From: Crocodylus rhombifer
Lineage: Eukaryota; Chordata; Crocodylia; Crocodylidae
Reading direction: 5' to 3'
Length of the DNA stretch: 64,000 nt
NCBI GenBank assembly: GCA_038503035.1
Contig: JAVSML010021635.1
Location: forward strand, 248,001 to 312,000
Under the pieces are notes generated by a model. That model saw only the letters and a program-made list of their open reading frames with translations. It ran no database searches and had not been told where the DNA came from. Below, piece after piece: positions 36,235 to 45,278 of this stretch. Made by a program: the position numbers and the translations under genes. Position 1 is the stretch's first letter, and every line of letters starts with the position of its first letter.

Positions 36235-39200
36235 ACCCTGTGCAAGGAACTGCTGGCTCTGAGATACAAATTATACAGGAATGACAGAGTAGGTTGCACT
36301 GCTGGGGGAGTGTCATTCAACACCAAAGACTGCATTGAATCAAATTGGGTAGATTTTTCAGTTGTTGAGAGGCTTCCTTGAATCACTCTGGATAGAAATT
36401 CCAGGTTTAAAATTTTAAAGAAGTACCTCTGGGAATATACTATTGACCCCCAGATTAGAGTGGTAGCAGCAAACTAGAAATGCTAAGGGAAATGAGAGAG
36501 GCTATGGCAGCAGAAAACACAGTAATAATGGGTGGCTTCAAAAACCCACAAACAGACTGGGTCACTCTAACATCAGGCCAGAAAGCAGAAACCAAATTTC
36601 TTGAAGTTATAAAAGACTGCTTCCTGGAGCAATTGGTCCTGGAACCCATAAAGGGAAAGGCCATTCTTGGTAGTGCACAGGATTTGGTGCAAAGGGTAAA
36701 TGTTACTGAGCTGCTCTGCAGTAGTGACCACAGTGCAACTGGGTTTGACATCCACATAGCAAGGGAGACAAAAAGAAAGTCTACCACAGTAGCCCTTAAC
36801 TTTAAAAAGGGAGACTACACCAAAATAAGGAAGCTAGTTAGACAGAAGTTAAAAGGGGCCCTGAAGGAGATGAAGAACTTGCAAGCAGCGTGGGAACTGC
36901 TAAAGAACACCAATATCGGAGGCACAGAGCAAATGCATACCACTAAAAACAAAAAAGGAAAGCAAACCAAAAAACCCAGCATGGTTTAATGGTAAAGCTG
37001 CAGAGGCAATAAGCAAAAAAAAGGCTTCATTCAAAAATGGAAGCCAAATCCTAATGAGGAAAATAAAAAAAGAAGAAACTCTGGCAAATCAAATGTAAAT
37101 CTTTAATAAGACAAGCCAAGAAAAATTTGAGGAGAAGCTTGCTAGAGTCCAAAAAGGTAACAGTATTTTTTTTAGTTACATTAGAAGTCAAAGACCTGCC
37201 AGGGAGTCAGTTGGGCCTTTTGATAATCGGGGTGTAAAAAGGGCACTAAACGATGACCAGGGCATTGCTGAGAAACTAAATGCAATCTTTGCATATGTTT
37301 TCACTGTGGAAAATATCAGGGAAATTACCCCACCAGATCCACTCCTCTCTAAGGACAAATTAGTGAAGCTGACCCAAATTGAAATTTCAATAGATGAGGT
37401 CATAAAGAAAACTGATAAACTAAATGGGTGTGTTTAGACAAGCAGGAATGTGCATTTCCCCAGGTGTGTTACCTGGGGTCCTGGGCCTTCCAGGAGCTGC
37501 AGCCATGATGCGCCTGCAGCAGGGAGCCTGGTTGGCAGGATGGCTCCAGCCCCCTGGTTTTGGGCAGTGTGTGCTGTTGCCCCATGCTCTGCCCTGCTTA
37601 TTTTTTGGTGTGGGCTTTTTTTTGACCCCAGGATCACCCTGCAAAGTAGCAGCACAGGGAACACCTGCATGTGTGGTGTGTGGCACCGCAAACGGGTCTG
37701 TGGCACCACATACCACAAGTCTCCACTCATCTGGATGTGCCCAGTGGTAGCAAATCACCAGGACCTGATAGTATTCACCCTAGCGTCCTGAAGGAGCTCA
37801 GATTGGAAATTGCAGAACTTCTAACTGTAGTATGCAACCTGTAGTATGCAACTAGTATCTAACTGTAGTATGCAACTGAAAACAACCTCAGTACCAAAGA
37901 ACTGGAGGGTTGCCAATGTGACTCCAAAGTTAAAAAAGGCTCTACAAGGGACAGAGGGAACTAAAGACCTGTGTGTCTAACTTCTGTTCCTAGAAAATAA
38001 TTAAAAAAAGAATTGTTTAGCACATAGAGGAATATTTGCTTGGGAGGCATCAACATGGCTTTGTCAAAGGGAAACCATGCCTTGTCAACCTACTAGAGTC
38101 TTTTAAGGGTGTCTATAAGCAGGTGAATCAGAGAGACTCAGCTAATATAGTATATTTGGGCTTCCAAAAAAGCCTTTGACAAGGTCCCCCATCAGAGGCT
38201 TTTAACTAAATTAGGTAGTCATGAGATTACAGGGAACATCCACTTGTGGATTAGAAATTGGCTTAAAGATAGAAATCAAAAAGTGAGTACAAATGGTCAG
38301 TTTTCAGAATGGAAATAAGCAAGCAGGTATCTGCGTTGGGACAGTGCTATTTAACAAATTCATAAATGATCTGGAAAGGGGGATGAGTAGCAAGGTGGCC
38401 AAATGTGCAGATGACACAAAATTATTCTAAGTGATAGAAACCAAGGTGGACTGTGAGGAACTACAGAAGGATCTGGTACTATTAAGCCAATGTGCAATTA
38501 AATGGCAAATGAAATTCAGTGTAGATAAGTGTAAAATGATGTACATGGGAAAAAATAACCCAGATTATATCTATACGATGATGGACTCTACACTAGCTGT
38601 TACCACAAAGGAAAGAGATATGGGAATCACTATGGACAGTTTGCTAAAAGTATCAGCTCAGTGATCATCAGCCATGAAAAAGGCAAACAAAATGTTAGGA
38701 ATTATTAAAAAGGGAGCTGTAAACAAAATGGAAGGTATCATCATACCCCACATGCATCCACACCTTGAACATTGTACCCAGTTCTGGTCCCCACACCTCA
38801 GCAAACATACAGAACAACTAGAGAAGGTAAAGAGAAGGGTGAATAGTGGTATGGAGGGGCTTTCATATGAAGACAGATTAAAGAGGCTAGGTCTATTCAG
38901 TTTAGAAAAGAAATGTTGAGGCCAGGGACATGATAAGGATTTACAAAATACTAAATGGTGATGAGAAAGTAAATACTATCTCACAAAATACAAGAACTAG
39001 GGATCACAAAATGAAACTAGTAGGTAGTAAGTTTAAAACTAACAAAAGGAAGTTTTTCATACAGTGTCATTAAAGTGTAAAACTAATTGCCACCAGATGT
39101 TGGGGAAGCTGACAGTTTAGGCAGATTCAAAAAGGGATTGGACAAATTCTCAGAGGGAAAGGGCATCAGTATCTATTGACTACGGGAAGCAGGGATACAG

Positions 39201-39283
39201 CCTCTGAATCGGAACTTCCTACACCTCAAATGCTGGAGGCTGCAAGAGGGAGGAACAGCGGAAAAAAGCCTGGTCATACACAG
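36235..39283 (+). mobile_element. Old L3/CR1-like LINE, disrupted by a MITE
   Basis: Decayed ORF2 remnants run in order. Endonuclease parts come first: YKLYRNDRVG and GGVSFN near 36270-36320; VIMGGFKNPQTDW at 36524, where the usual GDF is GGF; and SSDHSATGFDI at 36718. A basic linker follows. The start of the reverse transcriptase has DKLNG at 37410 and SKSPGPDSIHPSVLKEL from 37749, separated by the insert at 37428-37742. The catalytic region AKCADDTKLF is at 38395-38428, and then the C-terminal part KFSVDKCKMMYMGKNNPDYI and HPHLEHCTQFWSPHL. Many stops and frameshifts are present. The sequence is clearly more diverged than the CR1 copies at 44-58 kb and its 3' region resembles the remnant at 61.3 kb. 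An old L3-clade family is likely. Confidence 0.8.
37428..37742 (+). mobile_element. MITE inserted in the L3-like LINE
   Basis: The insertion interrupts the LINE's conserved reverse-transcriptase entry: KLNG lies on the left and SKSPGPD resumes on the right. The left end, GGGTGTGTTTAGACAAGCAG (from 37426), and the reverse complement of the right end, GGGCACATCCAGATGAGTGG, pair with mostly transition differences. A short candidate duplication (AATGG on the left, AGTGG on the right) is not conclusive. It is the same family as 29643-30106, in opposite orientation. The interior is GC-rich and contains no transposase; the ORFs here are shadows. Confidence 0.7.
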
Positions 39284-39400
39284 AAGTGTACTTGGTGGCC
39301 ATGTTGGTCTGAGACAAAAAGACATACAAAAAACTAGAACTTTTGGTTCCAAAATAATACCTTTTATTACACCAAATGGAAAATGGCAAGAATGCATGCA
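39284..39400 (+). repeat. Interspersed repeat with GGTGGCCATGTTGGTCTGAG module
   Basis: It starts GGTGGCCATGTTGGTCTGAG and contains ACCTTTTATTACACCAAATG. The same two modules, in the same order, occur at 62567-62590 (GTTAGCTATGTTAATCTGAA) and 62875-62895 (ATCTTTTATTAGACCAACTC). I recognise it as a recurring sauropsid-type repeat but cannot name the family. Confidence 0.5.
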
Positions 39401-39409
39401 CGAGGACTC

Positions 39410-40055
39410 CAGCACAGTTCCTGCAGCCCTCACAGAGGTGCAGGCAGGCCCCCGATCTGCCTGCCAGATGACAGGAGCCAGGTGCTGCCGCCCAGGGCCA
39501 GCGGCAATCAGGGCCATCCCTGGGGGCAGTGAGTCAAGGTGACCGCCCTTGGCCCCATGCTTTGGGGGGTCCTGCAGAGTGGCCATAGGTAACTCTGCGC
39601 CACCGCTGGCTTCACATTTGGCCATTTGCTACCCCCTCTTCACTGCTGCCATGACCCAGCCTTCCTCGGGTCAAGGATGCAGGGGTCGGGGCAGAGCAGT
39701 TCATGAAGGGACATGCCCCGATCCTGCATGCCCTGGATGCAAAGAAGCCGCCTCCACCATCAGCGGCACCAGGGGTCGGGGTAGCAAGCAGCCAGACATG
39801 AAGCCAGCATGCTCCCAATCTGCCTGCTGGGTGACAGGAGCTGGGTGCTGCTGCCTGGGGCCAGCAGCAGCACCAATTTTCCCAGCATTGGGTGCGGGCT
39901 GCATCCAGTGATGGTCTGTCTTCCAGCAGGCAGATCAGGGACCCGTACCCCCAGGAGGTCTCTGGCACAGCCCCTACAGCCCTCCTGGGGGTGCAGGCGA
40001 GCTCCTGAACTGCCTGCTGGATGAGAGGAGTGGGTGCTCCCACCTAGGATTTGTG
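39410..40055. repeat. Degenerate GC-rich tandem array
   Basis: A unit containing CTGCCTGC(C/T)(A/G)G(A/G)TGA followed by CAGGAGC and GGTGCTGC recurs at about 39459, 39821 and 40012. GCAGCCCTC-type and GGGGTCGGGG words recur between them, giving spacings near 190 bp and twice that. The frames on both strands (for example 39549-39911) have repetitive composition and no domain. Confidence 0.5.
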
Positions 40056-40540
40056 AGATAGACAGAACCCAAGAATTCTGCTTTCCAATCATAGTTCAAA
40101 TTTCCCACTTGAGAGAACCCAGTGTTTGTCTGGTTTGGGACCTAAAAACATGAGTGTTAGCTCAGGGTGCTACATAAAAAGAAAGATAAATTAGTTTTTG
40201 CACAATCTACCGATACAAGATGAAACTCGTGTGATATATTTAGCCCTCCTGCATTGAAAAACATGGGTTTTCAGATTCCTGACTGCTCTGTCCAATTTAT
40301 CCTCAAATATAGAAAATCTTACCCATGATTTGAGAAACTCTAATGTTCAAGATATTTTATAGTTCTTCAAAATCTGTAGAAACCACTTGAAGCTCACCCT
40401 GAATGTTACAATGTTACAGCAAAGAAGATGCTATTAAATAATTTACATATTGCATTGCATATAAAGTTATAGGTCCACATATTTGCCTTTCAGCTTTTTT
40501 CAGTACTCTCCCGTTATATTTCAAGAATATTTTAGAAATC

Positions 40541-40767
40541 CTGTGGTTTTGAGTTCATGTTCCTCTTGGTGGACATTCGTGAACACGCAGCAGCAGCAGC
40601 AAAAGCATTGGGCTATAAGGCAAGGAGCTGATCAGCTGATGACAGTCATTATGGGTAGTTTTCCTAGTTTCCTGGAACATGACCTCCTCTCCCTATAGCC
40701 CAATGCTCTTGTTGCTGCTGCACGTTCACTAACGTCCACAAACAGGAACAGGAACTCAAAACTACAG
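40541..40767. repeat. Long imperfect inverted repeat, arms about 85 bp
   Basis: The left arm 40541-40627 contains GTTTTGAGTTCATGTTCCTC, a (CAG)n stretch and AGCATTGGGCTATAAGG. The reverse complement of the right arm 40684-40767 contains GTTTTGAGTTCCTGTTCCTG, GCAGCAGCAACAAGAGC and ATTGGGCTATAGGG. By eye about 80% or more of positions agree. The spacer is 56 bp and includes GAGCTGATCAGCTG and CATTATGGGTAGTTTTCC. The whole could be a foldback-type MITE or, if transcribed, a long hairpin RNA. No protein is encoded. Confidence 0.85.
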
Positions 40768-41357
40768 CTGCTACTGAAAGGTGTTAGTTTATTGGTGTCA
40801 ATGAGGATGATTAGTTTTTGACAGAGGACAGAAAGTGTGCCAGAGGCCTGATGGAAAGTGGGGTCTGAAATATTTTCTATTTTCATGACCAGTGAGGGCA
40901 ATACAGCCTTTTATTAACTACTGTCAACAAAGGATCATTTTCTTATGGAAGGTGAATGAAGAGCACAAAAAAACTGAAGCCAGATGGGGTTGGGGGTCAG
41001 GGGGAAGTGCCCTTTTCATGATAACGATTTTGGGAAGTCTTGGTTTATGATACACGTGGTTGTTCTCAGAGTCAATATTTTTGCACAGAAACATTTTAAA
41101 TGTAGAAAATTATGCTACCTCCTCCAGCCTCTGTGTTCTTGGTTTTTCTGAGCTCTCCCAAAGGGGTTGAGATAGAAGGGTATAACTTTTTTTGAAAAGG
41201 TGCAGCGTTTATTAGAACAATTTACCAAAGGACTGTGGAGGAATCACTTGAAACCTTTAATTCAAAGCAGGATTTCTTTTTAATCAATCACACCCCGCTG
41301 GGCTCAGTACAGAATATGGAATTCTATGGCCTATGTTACACACAAAGTTAGACTAGG

Positions 41358-41817
41358 GCCTCCCCTACATGTTACAGGTATCATGCAATTAACAGGTTAA
41401 TTGTGCAATTACTTTGAGACCAGCTATACATGCGAAGTACCTTTCATGCCATAAAAAACTCCAACCACCTAGTTAGACCTCAAAAATGTATACTAACTTT
41501 ATCGTTGGTTGCTATCAAGCTTTCATTTGTCTATGTAGCGGGGTTTCTCCTGTGGCTGAGAGCCCCATCAGGCGTGCACCATGCCCCACCAGGGCTGGAA
41601 TCCCATGACTGAGGGGACTCTCAGCCGGAGCAGCTGCAGACTCTCAGTCCCCACAGCGTACCTCCCAATGCCAGGACCTAGCTGGGCCCTGGCAGCTAGG
41701 AGGTGCAGCTGCAGTCTCCCAGGGTGCGTGAAGCCTGTGTGACATGGTAGGAGATGCGGTTTTGTGGATCATACATTAGATCCCTTTGCACTTTTACTTG
41801 CATGTGTAGAGGGGGTG
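41358..41817. mobile_element. Probable MITE with CCTCCCCTACATG-type ends
   Basis: The left end is GGCCTCCCCTACATGTTACA. The right end, CTTGCATGTGTAGAGGGGGTG, reverse-complements to CACCCCCTCTACACATGCAA. These match imperfectly as inverted repeats. The element is about 460 bp, AT-rich at the left and GC-rich in the middle, with no ORF of note. The CTACACATG core resembles the ends of the 5405 and 51325 elements, so they may be related. Confidence 0.45.
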
Positions 41818-42302
41818 TAGGTGACCACAAAAGTTCCTTCTGGCCTTAAAATCAGTGAGTAATACTAGTAATTTTGATCCCCTTTTTCAGTTATTAAAGG
41901 CTTTCTACTTCCCAAAGAAATATTCACCACTCGGGACATCACTTAAATCCATTCTACCTCATCTCTCACAGACATTATCACCTTTGTCTCATTCTTAAAT
42001 TAAGAGAGGCTAACAAAACAGGCCTGGAAAGAGAAAAAGGAATACCAATATTCATGCTTGGAGGATTAATGTACAGAAGTTTAACGTTTGATTGATTGAG
42101 CTCAATTATTCCTGCCAAAATGACTTTTTATATCATCTTATACAAGATCTTGAATAATATAGGCACTGAGATGTTGCAGTGTGCACAGCGTGTCACCTGA
42201 GATATTGTTCTCATAATAATTGATTTACTTTTCCTAAAGTGATTAAAACAGGAATGAAAAAACACAACCTCATTATTTACAAGACAATGCATTGCCCTAG
42301 CG

Positions 42303-42332
42303 CGTATATATGTGTGTATGTGTGTGTGTGTA
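42303..42332 (+). repeat. (TG)n-rich microsatellite
   Basis: A TATATATGTGTGTATGTGTG tract continues in TG units and stands at the left edge of a GC-rich repetitive block. Confidence 0.8.
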
Positions 42333-43176
42333 ATCGCGCACCTGGTTTGGGAGCCCACACCTGGGCTCTTCTCTGCTGCTGTCACTGCTACCTCTGGGTT
42401 GCCCAGTGGGGCCAGCGGTGGCAATGCAGAGGAGCTGCGGGGCAGCCCAGGCACGGGATCCAGGCTGCTTCAGCAGGAAGACAGGGTCAGGAACGCAGTC
42501 CAGTAGTGTATAGCACAGGACCCAGCAGGTAAGTCTGTGGAGGGGGAAAGGAAGGCGGAGGGGCAGATCAAGGCCCCCATGGTGTGGGAGGGAGTGGGGC
42601 AGAAGCAGGAGCTGGAGCTGGGATGAATGAGACCCTGGGGCTGAAGCGGGTCATGGGATGGAGCCATGGACAGCTCATCCAGGGGCACAGGGGAGCAGCT
42701 CCCTGCTGCTGCACACACCTCTGGGGGAAGCATATGGCTGCCCTATTCCTGTAGTGTTCCCATAGCTCTGTTTCAAAAAAGAGGACACCTATGGGGGAAA
42801 ATATGATCATGGGGGGGCAGTGATATGCCCATGCTCTGTCCCTACCCCTCATTCCTGACCCACAGTACCCCACATCCTGCCAGGGCATGCAGAGGTCTCC
42901 CCTCCCTGGGCCCTAGACCCCCCCTGTGGGGACCCCCGCCACAGGCTCCAAACCCTACACGCACACCCATAGCTCTCCACTTCTTCATAAAACCCACCCC
43001 ACATACCTCCCATCCCCCAACTGTACAAAATACTTGCATAATTTTGCATAATTTTGAGTTTTTCTGTGCATCATTTTGAGTTTTTAGCTGTGTAATTAAA
43101 ATTGTGATTAATTGCAACTAATTTTTTGATAGTACAACTAATCATGATCAGTTTTTTTAATCATTTGACAGCCCTG
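42333..43176. mobile_element. Composite repeat ending in a hAT-type terminus
   Basis: A GC-rich block (42340-43010) is followed by AT-rich sequence ending TTTAATCATTTGACAGCCCTG at 43156-43176. The reverse complement, CAGGGCTGTCAAATGATTAA, is a common vertebrate hAT terminus, and the adjacent GATTAATTGCAACTAAT fits the same family. A matching left terminus was not located, so the left boundary is arbitrary and more than one element may be present. The frames here are domain-free. Confidence 0.4.
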
Positions 43177-43227
43177 GTTTTTTTCCTTTCTGGCTATTTT
43201 AATCATTTTAAGACAAAGGACAGGGAT

Positions 43228-43290
43228 TGTGTGTGTGTGTGTGTGTTTGTGTGTGTATCTACACACACACATACATGCACAAACATATAC
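43228..43290 (+). repeat. (GT)n-ATCT-(AC)n self-complementary microsatellite
   Basis: A GT tract (43228-43256) runs through ATCT straight into ACACACACACATACATGCAC, so the two halves are inverted complements and can form a hairpin or Z-DNA. Confidence 0.85.
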
Positions 43291-44507
43291 ATAAACTATC
43301 CCTGTCCTTCTGTTGCCTTCTTCCTCAAACTACACAGAGGTGGAATTAATATCAAGACCGAATCTCACCCTTTGTCTCTCTTGCAGTTTTCAAAGTCATG
43401 ATGAGTAAACAGCAAACCTGCCTTTCATCACCTTTTGAAACCTAGGCTAAGATCTCATTTTGCAACAAGTGAAATTAAACTGGTTGTTGCAGTTTAATTC
43501 ATGTGAGGAAGTGGCACAGAGAAGTTAATCATGACCAACTCACTCTGCAGGTGTCCTTAAAAAACAGATCAGAAGGAAGGGTTAGCACTCTCACATAGCC
43601 CAATAAATTTGTCATGCCCCTAAAATAGAGTTGTTCCTCCAGTCCTACCTGTTCCCTAGCACACCCCTGACATTTAAATAGTGTTGGCAATATTTGAGTA
43701 ATTAGACATTCCGAGGGGAGAGGTTAATATGTATTAGCCTCAACTTAGGGTGTGTTTTGCTTTGTGTGTTCAGTCACCCTTGATGTGTGGTTATTACACA
43801 ATAGCTATGAACTCTGGAGTTTCTTTTTTCAATTATAACATGATGTGCTTTGTTTTAATCCATAAAGGACACATATATTTTGTTTAACTCCCATGATGAA
43901 ACAGACTTGTCCTCAAATGGAACTTGTTCTACCAAGACAGTAAGGAGATTACAATGGGGAAAACTGTGCTACAATTACCACCCTCATAAATAGTAAGGCA
44001 TATGTCTTGCCTTTGGCTGTTGTGGCCTATAAACAGGGAAAGGATAGCAGGCAACAACTGAATTGAGTGCAAGCAACAGCTCTGGTCAAGACAAAAACAA
44101 AACAAAAAAACACAGAGCAGGAATATTTTTCTGGCACTACTCACAAAGAATTTTTCCCCATTCTGGGTTGAAAACCTTTGGAATTTGAGTTTTTTTTTTA
44201 AAGCAAACAGCTTTGCCTGCAATTTGAATGACCCAGAACAACTCAGCAATGCTCCAGACAGCAACAGAGCTGGGTGAAAAAAATACATCTGGTTACCACA
44301 CTAGGGGTTGTTGAGCAAAAGAATTGTGATTGATAAGGAAAGGTGCAGAGCTATCTCCAGAGCCAGTATGCACCTAAGTTGCACCCCTTAGCAACAAATA
44401 GTCCTCCAGCATCAGATGAAAGCTTCTGGTCAACACAGCTAAAATAAAATTTAAAAAAAGTAGTGCCCTGATACAGTGATGAGGGACGAGGCAAGCTGCT
44501 GTGTGAA

Positions 44508-45223
44508 GTGGACTCCGGGACCTCCCACTCTGTCCAGTCAGGGGCATGGACCAAGGTGGTCAAGGGCCCTAAGGCCTGTCACACCAAGGCCCCTGCCCTG
44601 CCAGAGCTTAGCAACAAGTACACACCTCTTGCTGCTCCAGCAGAGCCTGCTGAGTTGCCAGCTCCCGCAGGCAACCCAGGCTCAACTGCAGCTACTGTCC
44701 CTGCTCTCCCCAAGACAAAACATAAGGTGTCTGTTGTGGGAGACTCCATCCTGAGGGGGACTGAGGGAGTAATCTGCCGCCCCAACCTCTTAGCCCGGAA
44801 AGTCTGCTGCTTCCCAGGGGCCGCATCTGAGACATTGCGGAGAAGATCCTTAAGCTCCTCCAGCCCACAGACCACTATCCCATGCTCCTTATTCATGTGG
44901 GCACCAATGACATGGCTCAAAGCACCCCCAGCCAGGTGATGAGGTGCTGCAGGGATTTGGGAGCGGGGCTAAAGGGTCTGGGGGCACAGGTGGTGTTCTC
45001 ATCGATCCTCCCAGTCTCAGGGTATGGGCTGAGGAGGGAGAGGAGGATCCAGGTAGTTAACCAAAGGCTGTGGCACTGGTGTTATCGGGAAGGCTTTGGC
45101 TTCCATGACCACAGCCTGCTCTTTGGTGAGAGAGGCAGCGGGCTGCTGGGAAGAGATGGCCTCCACCTCTCCCCCCCGGGGAGGAGGCTGTTCTCAGCCC
45201 GACTGGCTGACCTGCTCCACTAG
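44508..45223 (+). pseudogene. CR1 ORF1 remnant with SGNH-hydrolase (esterase-like) domain
   Basis: The reading frame 44508 onward is Ala/Pro-rich and reaches KVSVVGDSILRGTEGVI at about 44725-44773. GDS is block I of SGNH hydrolases, with the nucleophile Ser. A one-step frameshift near 44835 moves the reading to the frame ILKLLQPTDHYPMLLIHVGT and then GTNDMA (block III, Gly-x-Asn). The domain closes with RDGLHLSPPGRR, where DGLH (45155-45166) supplies the catalytic Asp/His pair, and ends at LADLLH before TAG at 45221-45223. CR1 ORF1 proteins with an esterase-like domain are described in the literature. All catalytic residues remain, but the frameshift breaks the protein. A coiled coil or RNA-binding part, if present in the parent, lies in the missing or unrecognised N-terminus. 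Confidence 0.8.
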
Positions 45224-45278
45224 GCTTTAAATTAAGCCCGCTGGGGAGGACGGGGACACTAACGCCACTGCTGGCCCA

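Noticed and set aside
37420..37791. ORFs of about 110 codons at 37.4-37.8 kb
   Set aside because: They fall in the GC-rich MITE and several frames are open on both strands at once.
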